Positions 22,068 to 34,380 of a DNA stretch of 64,000 nt are shown here, in pieces. The notes under the pieces are model-generated. The model was not told where the DNA came from. It did not search any database and saw nothing but the letters and a program-made list of their open reading frames with translations. Made by a program: the position numbers and the translations under genes. Origin of the DNA: Manihot esculenta (taxonomy: Eukaryota; Streptophyta; Magnoliopsida; Malpighiales; Euphorbiaceae); the NCBI RefSeq assembly GCF_001659605.2, contig NC_035170.2, positions 5,952,001-6,016,000 on the forward strand, read 5' to 3'. Position 1 is the stretch's first letter; every line of letters starts with the position of its first letter.

Positions 22068-22629
22068 ACGGCTCTTTCACTGATGAGGCTTATTTATTTG
22101 GAGAACAGCTAATTTCAACCAACTGCCGTTGCACCGTATAAAGCAAATATAATAATTTTAAAAATATAAATAAAATAGACTAAATTTTATTCACAATCAC
22201 TCAATGTTTAGTATATTTTTAATTTATCATTCAATTTTAATTTATTTTTTATTAAATTCACTCTTACCTATAATTACAAGTTTTAAATTAATATAAATTA
22301 AAAAAAACATTTTTCTTTTAATATAAATTAAAAAAACATTTTTCTTTCTCCTATAATTTATCTTTTACTTTTTTTTCTTACAAATTACAATAACAAAAAT
22401 ACAGATTTTCTCTCTTTCCTTCTTATTTTATTTTACAATATATAAAAAATAAAAAAAAACTTACCATTACCTAGAATTTATTACACTTACTGAAATAAAA
22501 AAATTAAACAATAATCAGAATAATTTATTTTTTTATTTTGAAATTACTATTCTTTATGTATTAATAACATGAAACAACTAATTTTATATTTTACTGCAGA
22601 ATTGAACCGAATTTAATTTTTACAGCCAA
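22068..22629. other. AT-rich spacer with a 30-bp tandem duplication
   Basis: An AT-rich unit of about 30 bp ending ACATTTTTCTTT occurs twice in tandem at 22,288-22,347. Otherwise nothing recognised. Confidence 0.45.
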
Positions 22630-22920
22630 TACTCGATAAAGACTATCATAATTTTTTAGAAAGATAATTTTGAGACGAACGACTTTTAGAAGTGTGATGA
22701 GAGGCACAGATCTATCATAAAATTCAATATAAAAATTCTATCATTTATGAGTCAATTTTTTACGAATTAAAAATTCATAATTTTACGAATTAAAATTTTT
22801 TTCTATTATAAATAATCTCGTTTGACTATTATAAAATCACTTTTCAATATTTAAAGAATTTTAATAAAATTTTTTATTTTTTAATCTATTTTTTTCTTAT
22901 ATTGTATCAGTCAAACAATA
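22630..22920 (+). repeat. Dispersed repeat copy 1 (LTR-like fragment)
   Basis: Contains GACGAACGACTTTTAGAAGTG followed by GCACAGATCTA, then an ATTATAAATAA stretch. A diverged copy in the same orientation lies at about 53,795-54,070. The conserved order of a GC-richer block followed by a TATA-like stretch suggests LTR U3 sequence of an unidentified retroelement. Confidence 0.55.
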
Positions 22921-24679
22921 TTGATTAAAACTATTGATGGAATCTAAATATTCTTTTATCAATTAATTAAAAAAAATAATTAAAAATAACATTTTATTTC
23001 CGATAAACATTACTTACAGTATATATATATATATATATATATGAGAGCCAAGCCTTAAAAAATAAAAATGACTTTATAATAATTTGTCACATATGTATGA
23101 AGAAGTGACATGTGACAATTTCTATTTTTATTCTACTTATTATAATTTATGAATATTTTTAAATTTTAAATATTAAAATCTCATTTCATGCAAAATATAA
23201 TCATAATTATCTAAATTTATTTTACTATAAATATGTATAGAATTATATACATAACTATTTAAAATTTGTTCATTAACATTTAAAATAAAATCATAATTAT
23301 CAAAAAAATTTATTACTAACAAAATTTTATATTATAATTTTAAATATAAAAGTAATAAATTATATTTAAAATAAATTGATAAATAGTTTGCACTATGCAT
23401 GGGCAAATAACTTTTTTTATTTGTAATTTAATATTAAAAACATTTTAAAATTTTTAATACTAAAATTTTATCTTATACAGAATATAATAATAGTTAGCTA
23501 AAATTCCTTTTAATGTATAAAATTATATAAAAATTATTTTTTTATATTTGAAATAAAATTATAACTAATTAATAATTTTATTATTAAATTTTTTGGTGTG
23601 AATTTAAAAATAAAATGTAAATATTAAATTAAATTATTTATGTAAAAAAAATAAATTATTAAAATAAAATTATAAGTAACCAACCATTTGTGCTGGTAGA
23701 TATATAGAGTAGAGAAGTATAATAAAAGTGTTGAGAGAATAAAATTGGAAGATGGGAGATAAGAAAGAGAAAAAATATATATTTTTTTTAAAAAATTTTT
23801 TTAATCTAAAAATTTACAGTAAATAACAGATAAATAAGAGTTTAATGAAAATAAAATTAAATTTTGAAGAGTTTTAAGAAAAAAAAATAAAGGTAAACGA
23901 TCAAATTAAGAAAAAATTAAATTTGAGTGATTTTAGGTAAAAATTATTATTTTTATTTAAAAAATTTAAATTTAATCTTTGAAATTTTAATTTCGTTACT
24001 TAATTATTTATAAGATAAATTATTCATTAATTATTTTTATTGAACATTTGAAATTATAAAAAATATGATAATTAAATATAATAAAAAATATTAAATTAAT
24101 TAAATATATTATTAATTATACTTTAAATTTATTAATTATATTTTAATTTTTTATGAATTGACAAATTTTTTGTAAAAATCTAAAGCACAATTAACATTAC
24201 TATTTAATATAAATTAAAAAAATAATTTTAATAGTTCACCGTTATATTTTAAATTTTAAAAATTTTAAATATATATCAAAACATTAAAATCACATAATTT
24301 TTTTAACATATAATAGTTTAAATAACTCATATTAAAAAATTTTAAAAATTCATATTCAATATTTAATAGTGATTAATTAATTTAATTTATAAAATTTTAT
24401 ATATGTGATATTCTTTTTATTTTTTTAATTAAAATTAAATTTTACTTTAAAAACTTTATACATATAAATAAATATTTTTTATGGATTAAGTAAAATTAAA
24501 GTTATTATTGAAAAAATAAAATTGAACTCCTAACTTAATGTATAGACATGTGAATTATTTAGATAATATTGGTGCCATAATTCATTATTTTATTATTTTA
24601 TTATGGAAAAACTCACTAATTCATTCATCAATTTTAAAAAATACGTTTAAAAAAGTCTATTAATTAGTCTCATCGCTAA
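22921..24679. other. AT-rich spacer with (AT)n microsatellite
   Basis: An (AT)11 tract lies at 23,021-23,042. The rest is AT-rich DNA without supported frames. Confidence 0.45.
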
Positions 24680-25215
24680 TAATTATAACATGTAAGAGAG
24701 CAATTTATAAAATATAAGGTATGTTTATAAATAATTATAACATGTAGGGAGCAATTTGTAAAATTGTAGGAATTATTTGTAAATAATTAAAATATGTATA
24801 AAATATAAGGTTTATTTTTAAATAATTATAAAATTTAGAGAACAATTTGTAAAATTATATATATTATTTATGAGTAATCAAAATATGTAGAAATTAATTT
24901 GTAAACTATAAGGATTAATTTGTAAAATATATAGTCTTGTTAATAAATAACTATAATATGCATGGATTAATTTGTAAAATTATAGGCATTATTTATAAAT
25001 AACTAAAATATTTAGGATGTAAAATATAATGATTTATTTGTAAATAAATATATTATTTATGATTAACTTGTAAAATTGTATGTACTTGTAAATAGTTAAA
25101 ATATTTAAGGAAAATTTTTAATAAGTATTTATTTATAAATAAATATAAAATTTATTATAACTTGTAAAATTATAGTTGCTTATTTATAAATAGTTAAAAT
25201 ATTTACAAATAAATT
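24680..25215. repeat. Degenerate tandem repeat, unit about 45-52 bp
   Basis: Units begin with AATTTGTAAAATTATAGG-like sequence and continue with ATTTATAAATAACTAAAATAT. About ten diverged copies follow one another, with occasional half units. No coding potential. Confidence 0.65.
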
Positions 25216-25734
25216 TATAATAATGTTAATTAAAGGATATTTTTATCATTTTGGCAAGTTAATTGTAATTTTAATGGCAAAGATTAATTTACAAGTTTTT
25301 TCAATATTAAGGACTAATAGTAAAACTTTAAAAATATAAAAATTATACCTTACATTTCATCAAAATACAGCAAATAAATTGAAGCTTATCTAAATGTTTT
25401 TATATTTTAAAAAAATAAATTCTTTTACATTTTTATTTAAAAAATATCAGTCAATTTATTTTTAGCATTTAATATTTTTATTTATATATATAATCATGTA
25501 ATTTTAATTATTCAAACTTTTTGGATCTGAACTTTTAACTTTCATATTATTTATTTTCTTTAATTGAGGGATAGAATAAATTTCCTTTAATAAAAATATA
25601 AAAGAATGACTAAAAAACTTACTTTATAAACACATGAATTAATTCATTTCAAAAAAAAAAAAATAAACACATGAATTAATTAAAAACAGGAAGAAATAAC
25701 CAAATAATAAAAATCCACTATTTGAAAAAAGTAT
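25216..25734. other. AT-rich spacer
   Basis: No gene recognised. The right end carries the oligo-A run that acts as terminator (T6 on the minus strand) for tRNA copy 3. Confidence 0.4.
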
Positions 25735-25808
25735 TGGCCCATGCAGGTCTCGAACCTGCGACCTTCGCGTTATTAGCACGACGCTCTAACCAACTGAGCT
25801 AATAGGCC
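25735..25808 (-). tRNA. tRNA-Ile (AAU), copy 3
   Basis: 74-nt sequence identical to copy 1: acceptor stem GGCCTAT/ATGGGCC, B box GGTTCGAGACC, anticodon AAT, no intron. T6 terminator shortly after the 3' end on the minus strand. Flanks do not visibly resemble those of copies 1 and 2. Confidence 0.97.
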
Positions 25809-25889
25809 ACTTGTTATAATCTCTCACACAACATAAGAGGAAGTTTACATTGTTCTTTTTCCTTAATTTATTTTAAAAAAATTACAACT

Positions 25890-26225
25890 TGAGCCTATGA
25901 TAATGAAAAACTCTCTATTTTGAAAATTATATTAAAATATTATTAATATTTTAAAAAGTATATTAATTAGTATATTTATTAAATTTAACCATTAAATATT
26001 ATAAAAAAATTTAAAATATTTTTCATATAAAAGCAATAATTAGTGGATATTTATATAAAATTAAGTGATAAATTAATAAATTTTTTCATATTAAAAAATT
26101 AAATAGCAATTAAAATTAATAAGTATATTCTTTAAAATTTTAAAAATATTTTAATACATTTTTAAAATTAAAAAATTAATTAATGAGTTACTCATACTAT
26201 AAAATTAAATAATAGCTATCTCATT
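25890..26225. mobile_element. MITE-like foldback, diverged copy
   Basis: The two halves are imperfect inverted repeats, each containing a TATTAAAATATT-type segment followed by TTTAACCATTAAAT-type sequence. The order of motifs matches the better-preserved copy at 61,668-62,041. Too decayed to define a TSD. Confidence 0.45.
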
Positions 26226-27513
26226 TAGTTTCCGGCGGTATAATTTTTTCTTTAGACAAATTACTATTGAATTTTTAAATTTTTAAATAATTAATTAGTA
26301 CGTACCTATTCTAAATCACTTAATTAAAAAAATTTTATATTTTATAAAATTAATTATTTAATTTTTTATTAAAAAATTATTATTTATACTGTTTGATTTT
26401 TATAATTTTAATTTTATATATTATTTAATTTTTATAACAGACTAATTAAGTTGACTAACGATTTTTATTATGAAAAAAAAATTAAAGAGTTTATTTTGAA
26501 AAAATATATATACATTTTAATTAAAAAATTTTAAAATATGAATGAATCAATAAATTTTATAATAATTTCTCCCTATCATTTTTATTGATAGCCAATAGGT
26601 GTCGCTTAAAATGTCCACACGATCTCATTTCAATTATTGTTTTAATTTTTTTTATTCCACTTATTTGTCATTTAAAAATTAAGGAAGGTTTTTTTTTCTT
26701 ATCTTTAATTATTTTTATTTTAATATATTTATCTTTTTTTCCAGTTATTAATGTTTATCTCTCAAAGGTATTAAAATGTATTTTTAGCTGTTATTTTTTT
26801 ATGTGAAAATAAGGATATCCGGTCTTTTTTTAAAAAAAAATTTAATGTTTGGGCACATGGAGGGAGATTGGTCTCAACTATTATTATAATTTTGCAATTA
26901 AAGAAAATAATTTATATTTAGAAAATATTTTTTATGAAAGTAAAAAATATTTTTAATGAATTAATTTATTTTTTATATTTAATTTTAATTTAAAAAATAA
27001 ATTTTATTGATAAATTTGTATATAGAGATCTTAATAAAAATTTTAATATTTGGAAATGACTTTTTTTTTTTGAAAAGAGAAAGTTATTTTCTTTAAAATG
27101 ACTTATTTTTTTCTTTGATTAAGAAAATATTTTTCCTTAATTAAATTTTCTGAGTGTTCCAAATGTTAGAAAATATTGTGAAATATAAAATTTTGTAATT
27201 GATAACTATTCATAAAAGCAATCTTCCTTTATTTGAAAGTATATATGGTGTTCTTTTTAATGGTATTAAGCAGGCTTCCTTCGATTGATGTTTTATCATC
27301 CTCGTAGATGATTTAAAAGGCTATAAATATGTTTATAATTGTATTTAAAGGTAAAATACAAATTGACTCATTCAAGTGGTTGAAGAGTCAGAAAAATAAA
27401 TTTATGTAAATAAGGACTAAATACAACAGGTTTGACTAGACTAAGATCCCTATAAAAAAGGGAAGCTAACAACAGATGACCCACAACTAAATATTGTGCT
27501 TATCACCCCCTCT
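26226..27513. other. AT-rich spacer, possibly including copia E 3' LTR
   Basis: The open frame at 26,585-26,806 is low-complexity and unsupported. On the minus strand, a GGGGG-rich polypurine run at about 27,514-27,522 precedes TGATAAGCACAATAT, which could be the start of a copia 3' LTR extending left, but I cannot find its end. Confidence 0.4.
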
Positions 27514-27529
27514 TCGCATACTGATGGAG

Positions 27530-28075
27530 GAACAACCTTCAGTTTGAATTTCAGATCAAGAAATCGGGCTTAGACAAAGGCTTGGTTAGGATATCTGCTA
27601 GTTGGTCTGTTGTGGAGATGTAAGAGACATGAAGGTTTTTCTTGTGAACCTAATTTCAAACGAAATGGAAGTCCAGTTCTAGATGTTTTGATCTAGCATG
27701 AAATAGTGGATTGGCTACAAGGTATGTAGCCGAAATATTATCACACCAACTACGTCGAACAGATGAAACTGATTACTTGAGTTCTTGAAGAAGTCCCTGT
27801 AACCAATAAATTTCAGATGTTGCTGTTGCCAAAGCACGATATTTCGAATCGGTACTGGAGCGAGCAAAAATTTGCTATTTTTTAGAACACCAAGAAATTA
27901 AATTGACACCGTGAAAAACAACATAGGCGAAGTACTTTTACGATCAATTTGATCACCTCTCCAATCGACATCACAAAAAGCAAATAGAGTGGAGAACTAT
28001 AGGAATAGAGTAACAGACCATGATTAGCTGTACCATGGAGATATCGAAGAATTCGTTTTACTGCCTGTCAATGAT
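27530..28075 (-). pseudogene. Element E RNase H remnant
   Basis: Broken frames on the minus strand match copia RNase H: a [26 protein letters not shown] part near 27,690-27,770 and a TKPLSKPDFLI-like end near 27,570. Several frameshifts. It is continuous with the RT end on the other side of the solo LTR. Confidence 0.8.
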
Positions 28076-28080
28076 TGATG
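28076..28080. repeat. Left target-site duplication of solo LTR C (TGATG)
   Basis: TGATG precedes the LTR and is repeated at 30,265-30,269. Confidence 0.9.
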
Positions 28081-30264
28081 TGTAACAACCCGAAATCGGA
28101 CCGCTACCGGCGCTAGGATCCAGATCGACTTAAGGTCGCCAGGACCTGTAGCAAGCCTAACATACAACCTGTCTTACCTGATAATTCCATACATGATCAT
28201 ACATTTACATAAAAATTTTAAACTTTTTATTCACCAAGCTTGACCTGTGCATGCATCATAACTATAACATAAACCCCACACACAAGAGCCCTCATCAAAT
28301 GCTCTAGTGGGACATCATATCATACATCAAGCTTGGTTTAACATTTCTTAACAGTAAAACATTTATCATGTATAAAAAGGGATTAACATTACATTAGGGC
28401 CAAGCACAATACTAAACCTCACGATACTTCTTACATTACATTAAACAATTTACAATACATGTCCACTACTAACTATTACATACATTAAGCCTTTACTCTT
28501 GCTGACCTCCTGGTCTACCCCGAACCTGCAAACCTGGGGGTTAAGGGAAAGGGGTGAGCTACTAGAGCCCAGTGAGCAGAATAGTAAAACATTATATTTA
28601 AAACATATGCTTTCATGGAATGCATCACATCACAAACAATTCACATCACAAACAATTCGCATCAAGGATGGACTTGTCACCAATAGTCTTCTACACATTC
28701 CAGTGGTGCCAGGGGCGTAGAATGGGCCTCACTGGTCTTTCTCTTAACATAACATGACATAACATTCCAATATGCCAGGGGCGTAGAATGGGCCTCACTG
28801 GTCTTTCTCTTACTCTGTGTCAGGGGCGTAGAATGGGCCTCACTGGACTTCCATACCGTATCATCGTCATCGTATCATACCGAGGACTAATGGATCATCC
28901 AACATCCATCCACATCAACATCAAAGTATGTAATGCAACATATTCGTGGATTCTAATGCAAGCAATCTAATATATCATGGCATTCATGATGCATGAACAT
29001 GCTCAAAATTTATTTACTTTAAAACATAAAGTTCCATTCTACTCACCTCAAGCTGACTCTGAAGCAGTTACCTCACTGCTGGGGTCCTCGATTCCTCGGG
29101 TCCGAACCTACACAGGTGGACTCAAATGAGGGACCAAACATACACTATCATAACTCCAAACTACTCCCCAAAAACCCCCTAAAATATCATAAAACAATCA
29201 TAGAAATCATGCAAAGGAAGCCTGGACAGGGCATTTTCGGCGGCAGGTTCGGCGGCTGAAAGTCCCTCCAGAGCCGAAACTCAGCTACTTTCGGCGGCCG
29301 AAAGTCCCTTCCAGAGACGAAACTCATGCACCTTCGGTGGCATCTTCGGCGACCGAAACTCCCCTCCAGAGCTGAAAGTCCAACTTTTGGGGGCAGGGTT
29401 TGGCAGCCAAAAGCTTGCCTCCACAGGCAGGTTTGGCGGCCAAAAGTGCCTTCGGCTGCCGAACCTGAGTTCTTCTAGAAGTGGCAGAACTCAGCCCTTA
29501 TGCACATTTTCCCTCCCAAACCGCACAAACTCAAACACAACACTCCTAAATATGCATAAACACATTCATAAGCATATAAGGGTCTCAAACTATCCTATAC
29601 CCCAACAACCATTAACATGGCAACTCATTAATCATGCATTTCATACTTAACCCATAAAAACCCTAACATTTAATAACTAGTCTAAACATGCATTTCTACC
29701 CCATAAACCTTCGTAAAACTTATTTAAATCATCGAAGGAGGCGAGGATCGATGCTTACCTCTTGAAGATCGAGAGAAAACGTGACCCAACTTGGAGATTT
29801 GGGGAAAATGGGTTCCGGAGGTCTCCAAGCTTCCAAACTTTGATCTTTGCTCTAAAACTTCAAAACTAAGTTAAAACTTGTTAGAAACTTGTAGGATTTG
29901 AAGGAAACCTCAAAACCAACCATGGAAGGGCATGAACTCACCTTTGCCCGAAAATGGAGGAGAAAGCTCGCCCATTTTCGGGCATGGAGCCTTTTATAGG
30001 TGGCTGGCCAGACCACCTTCGGAAACCAAAGGTGACTCCAAAACTCCACCAAGTTCGGCGGCTGAACATGAGGTTCGGCGGCCGAACCTGGATTTTCCTC
30101 CATGGTGCTTTTCTTTCAAAACTCAATTTCTTTCATACTTAAAACCTTGAAAACATATAAAAATATTTTAGAAAAATCTATTCTTATCCTTCTAGAGAGT
30201 TCCGACATCCGAGATTCCGCCGGACGGTAGGGATTCCGATGTCGGAGTTTAGCCGGGTATTACA
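28081..30264 (-). mobile_element. Element C: solo LTR of the element A/B group
   Basis: A 2,184-bp LTR with ends TGTAACAACC and GGGTATTACA and no internal region, flanked by a perfect 5-bp TSD, so it arose by LTR-LTR recombination. It has a TATA box at 29,990-29,998 (minus strand) and the same two clusters of palindromes, many of which carry CG to TG or CA changes (for example TTCGGCGGCTGAA and TTTGGCAGCCAAA), as expected after long methylation. Tandem units around GGGGCGTAGAATGGGCCTC lie at about 28,705-28,845. Confidence 0.94.
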
Positions 30265-30269
30265 TGATG
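30265..30269. repeat. Right target-site duplication of solo LTR C (TGATG)
   Basis: Identical to 28,076-28,080. Confidence 0.9.
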
Positions 30270-30888
30270 AATGGTGAGTGCATAAATTGAAATGTCTTAT
30301 TAACTACCATTGTGATGTCAGGCCGAGTAAGGGTTAAATAATGCAACATGCTCACCACCTGTCTATATAATTTAGGATCTTCAAAATTATGGGAACAGTC
30401 CTTATAGAATAAGGTTTAGGGAGCTGCAAGCGTGTTTACAGAAGTTGCCTCATGCATATTGACATGCCAAAGAAGTTTCCATATATACTTTGACTGTGAA
30501 AGATGAAGTCCAGTAGAGGAAGAGTAGACTTTGACACCCAAGAAATAGCGAAGTTTACCCAAGTCCTTGAGTGCAACTGTTGAACTGAGTTGATCGGTGA
30601 TTTTTTGAAGAAGATTTGAACTGGACCCTGTAAAAATCAAATTATCGACATAAACTAAGGAATAAGTAGTATCGAACCAGAAGAGCAAATAAACAAGGAG
30701 CTATTTATTTTTGATCCTTGGAAACCAATCTTTTGCAAGGCATTGATAAGACAAAAACACCAAGCACGGGGAGCTTGTTTCAACCCATATAATGACTTTT
30801 TCAAAGCACATACATACTTTGGTTTGGTTCGATCCAGGAAATCTTGAGTTTGTTCCATAAATACTGGTTTTTCAAGAGTTCTATGCAA
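30270..30888 (-). pseudogene. Element E reverse transcriptase remnant
   Basis: Minus-strand frames give KKSLYGLKQAPRAW (30,655-30,888) and then VYVDNLIFTGSS, LKDLGKLRYFLGVKV (30,416-30,688), the landmarks of copia RT. The catalytic YVDD reads YVDN. A frameshift separates the two parts. Confidence 0.9.
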
Positions 30889-31664
30889 AAAAGTAATGGA
30901 AACATCTAGTTATCAAATAGGTCAAGCAAGATTGATTGCGATTGACAAGATTAATTGGATAGTAGCAAGCTTAATTAATGGACTAAATATTTCAATATAA
31001 TCCACCCCTGGTCATTAGTGAAACCCCTTAGTGACTAATCTCACTGTATGACGATCAATAGAACTATCTCGTTTAGTCTTAGTGCGAAATATCCATTTGC
31101 TCCCAATAACATTCGAAGCCTGTGATTGTGGTACTAAATCCTAAGTACCATTGGCCATGAGAGCATCAATTTCTTCTGACATTACTTTCCTCCAAATCGA
31201 ATATTTAACTGAGGAAGATGGTGCAGTGGAAATCACTGCGGTTGATATGTTTTGGATTTGAGGTTTCCTGTTCTTAAATGGGTTATCATGGAATGATGAT
31301 TGGTTTGATTATTTACATGTTGTGGCTGGTTGGATGTCAAAGTAGTAGGCTGTATTGGTGGAAGAGGAAGGTTCAGTGAATTTGAAGGTAAAAGGCGTTC
31401 GGGTTCGATTATAGCAGGAGCTTTAGTGGAAAGTGGTTCGATTATATCAGAATTGTGGGGAAGTGTTTGAGGTGCAAGTAAATTGTGAATGTGACTTGGA
31501 TTAATTTGAGAAGGCCCACTAACCGAAGATACTAATAGATTGGTACGGTTACTTGTATTTGTAGGAATGGATGGTAGTGGCCTGGCAAGTGATAATATTG
31601 ATGGTAAATGAGGTGGTGGACCGAGGACAGAGGACCGACCATCGCTTTCCTTAAATGGGAAAAC
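30889..31664 (-). pseudogene. Element E spacer between integrase and RT
   Basis: Matches the variable linker and N-terminal RT region of copia elements (Ser/Pro/Thr-rich, many stops). No intact frame. Confidence 0.6.
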
Positions 31665-32411
31665 TTATTCATCAAACAAAACACAGCGTGAGAAGAATAT
31701 TTTATTTATAAATAAGGAAAGACATTTGTACCCTTTATGTAAAAGAGTGTAACCAAGAAAGACGCATTTAGTTGAACATAGCTGAAGTTTAGTTTTTGTA
31801 TATGGTCGCAACCAATGATAACAATAACAATCGAAAACACGAAAGAAATTATATTTCGGATTATGTTGAAAAATTACTTGATAAGGTGATTTGTGATGAA
31901 GATTTAGAGTGGAAAGTCTAAGTATTATGTAAACTGCAGTAGCAAATGCATGGTCCCAAAATTTTAGTGTTACAGAGGCATGAAGTAAGTAGGTTCGACC
32001 AATTTCAGTTTCAGTTATGTGACGATTTTTTCTTTTCGTACATCCATTTTGTTTAGGTGTGTGTGGACATGAACTTCGTTGTATAATTCCATTTTCAGTC
32101 AAATATTTTTGAAGTGTTTGGTATTCCCCTTCCCAGTCTGATTGAAATTGTTTAATTATTTCATCAAAAAAAATTTCAACTGTAGTCCGTAATTTAACAA
32201 AACAAGAAAAGACATCAATTTTTTTTTTAATGAGGTAGATCCAAGTATACTTGGTAAAATAATAAAAAAATAGTACATAATATAAGCAACCATCAGATGA
32301 AGGAATGGGTGCAGGACTCCATATATCTGAATAAATTAACTCTAAAGCTTCTTTTGCAATAAAGGAAGAATTGAAAAAAAAAACAACTTGTGTGATTTGC
32401 TGACACAACAT
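31665..32411 (-). pseudogene. Element E integrase remnant (248 codons open)
   Basis: The core domain reads IYSDIWSPAP, FQSDWEGEYQ and NGCTKRKNRH. The first two carry the catalytic Asp residues, but the third, usually a Glu before RKNRH, is Lys here. The downstream FDCYCYHWLRPY and KCVFLGY motifs are typical of copia. A part with HHCC residues upstream is out of frame. The long open frame is a remnant rather than a working enzyme. Confidence 0.88.
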
Positions 32412-32605
32412 ATTTCACACAAAAATTTATTTACATTATTGGAAGAAGAAAAATTATTCAAAAATAGAATTTTATCAATAGTTTTAGAATAGACATGGCC
32501 TAAACGAACATGCCATGTAGATAAGGCGACCGAATTGCAAGCTAGTGGAGTTGCACTTGAGACTAAAGCATACGGACCATCTTTAACTTGTTCTCTGTGA
32601 AGTAT

Positions 32606-33690
32606 TTACTTCCTTTGGAGGTTCTTTATCATAAAAAAAAAATTGAGAAAGAATTCCAGTGAGACATCATTAGAGATAAAAAATTGACGAACTGACAATA
32701 AATTAGTAATAGAATAGGGGAAATGCAAAATAATGTTTAACAAAAAATCATGAGAATTGACAGTGATATGATTAGAACTAACATTAGAAATATGTAAGCT
32801 TTTACCATTAGTAACTTCATTATTTTCCGAATATTCAGAATGAATTATTAAGTTTTCCAATTCAGACGTCAAGTGATGAGTCGTTCCACAGTCCATAATC
32901 TACGATTTATGGGTTGTAGTATACGAGGAAGAGTAATTACTTACAGGTTTCTGAATTTTGATTACGACATCTAAGACTAGGACATAAATTAGTAGTATGG
33001 CCTTCTCCTCCGCAATTGCAACATATAAGATTGAACGTACTGGTGTTTTGATTTCGTCCACGACTAGAGTTTGATTGGTAGCCTCCATACCTACCACCAC
33101 ATTCTCTCCCTCTCGATCCACCACAGTTTGATTGACTATTATTATAATGCGCAATAGCAAGCGTATTAATTAGAGCATTAGAGCTCTGAAGTTGCATCTC
33201 TTTAGAAAGAAGGAAACCAAATAGATCTTCGAAGGAAATAGTTGTTAACATGGCCTCTATATTGCACATGAATGGTATGTAATCGAGCTTAGGCCTTGCA
33301 AGATGTGATCAATAAGATCATCTTCAGAAATCGAGACATCAAGAGCAACCAGCTGATCAAATAGTTGCTTTGCACGACTTATGTAATTCGCAATAGTGTT
33401 AGTATCTCTAAATAGCGAATGGAGAGCATTTTTTATGGTCCTGATTTGCTGCTGAGAGCTAGAGGCATAGATAGTTTTTAAACGACTCCAGACATCAAAA
33501 TCCATGTTGGCACCAACAACCTGAAATAAGACTGATTATGAGAAGGAGCTTAGAATCCAGCCTAGTACAGTTTGGTCTTTGATGAACCACTCTTGATAGG
33601 TAGGATTTGGAGCATTGTTAATCTGTTTGGGAGGAGGATCAATCGAGCCATCAACATGATGGAATATGTTGTCTTCCTCTATGATTTATC
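32606..33690 (-). pseudogene. Element E gag and protease remnant
   Basis: Three broken frames. 33,257-33,690: UBN2-type gag (MDFDVWSRLKTIYASSS). 32,937-33,269: gag tail with a Gly/Arg-rich stretch and zinc knuckle CCNCGGEGHTTNLC. 32,606-32,896: aspartic protease start MDCGTTHHLT followed by gag-pre-integrase-like sequence. Stops lie between the frames. Confidence 0.85.
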
Positions 33691-33989
33691 TGTATGTTCA
33701 CTAACACAGGCCCATCAACTCTACACCATTTGCAGTGTTAATACTCGGAACAACCTTTAGAAATATCAACCTTTCCTACACCAGAACAAGCCATATTTAA
33801 CCTAGCTAGCATATCAACCTTTTCTACAACAGAACCGTCGGACACTGATCAAAAGCTACCGCAATTGCCGTTTAATTATCACCACCCACCTCTTTCGATG
33901 CCCCTTGCCCAAACTACCTTTTCCCAACACATAAACAACAACCAGTTTAGCCTCCTTCTCCTTCTCTACCTGGTTAGGAAGTTGAAAAA

Positions 33990-34380
33990 AAGAACCTAAC
34001 TAGCACGCAACCAATCACCATACTATAAAGCAGTAGTGGTACCAAACTATGAACAATCTTAAAAAACATGTCCCATAGAACCGCATTTATAACAGAACCG
34101 TTGCAGGCATTGATATGTGAATCCATTTTACCTTCTCAGCAGGTAATTTCAGCATTACACCCCGCCTTAAGGGTTTAAAAATATAAATAGCAACATGAAA
34201 CCTAAGAGCACGGAACCCCCCGCTTGCATCCTCAGAATTCATACCAACAAAGCGTCCAACCATATTACCAATCACAACCGTCGTACTCTTACAAAACCAA
34301 TAAAAAGGAATACTAGAAGCACATACCCATAAATTATTTTTCCAATTGAGCTCAGAATTAAAATAAGCTTATGCTACGTT
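33990..34380 (-). pseudogene. LINE-type ORF1 remnant (DUF4283-like plus zinc knuckle)
   Basis: Minus strand: IPFYWFCKSTTVVIGNMVGR and KPLRRGVMLKLPAEKVKW (34,087-34,330) resemble the DUF4283 region of plant L1-type ORF1 proteins. After a frameshift follow a CCHC knuckle, CYKCGSMGHVF-DC, interrupted by a stop (34,053-34,094), and YGDWLRAS (about 33,999-34,023), the usual motif order of this family. Identification rests on remembered family patterns. Confidence 0.7.

Larger units (their letters stand above)
27514..33780 (-). mobile_element. Element E: decayed Ty1/copia, split by solo LTR C
   Basis: On the minus strand, from right to left, come gag (33,690-32,937), protease (about 32,890), integrase (32,411-31,665), RT (30,888-30,416) and, beyond solo LTR C, RNase H (28,070-27,530). 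This gag-PR-IN-RT-RH order defines Ty1/copia. Frameshifts and stops are frequent. No 5' LTR or PBS was found to the right of gag. Confidence 0.9.

Noticed and set aside
24680..25215. CRISPR-like regular repeats
   Set aside because: Plant nuclear context, diverged contiguous units without unique spacers; an ordinary tandem array.
26585..26806. 73-codon hydrophobic frame
   Set aside because: Low-complexity Phe/Ile/Leu-rich translation of AT-rich DNA.
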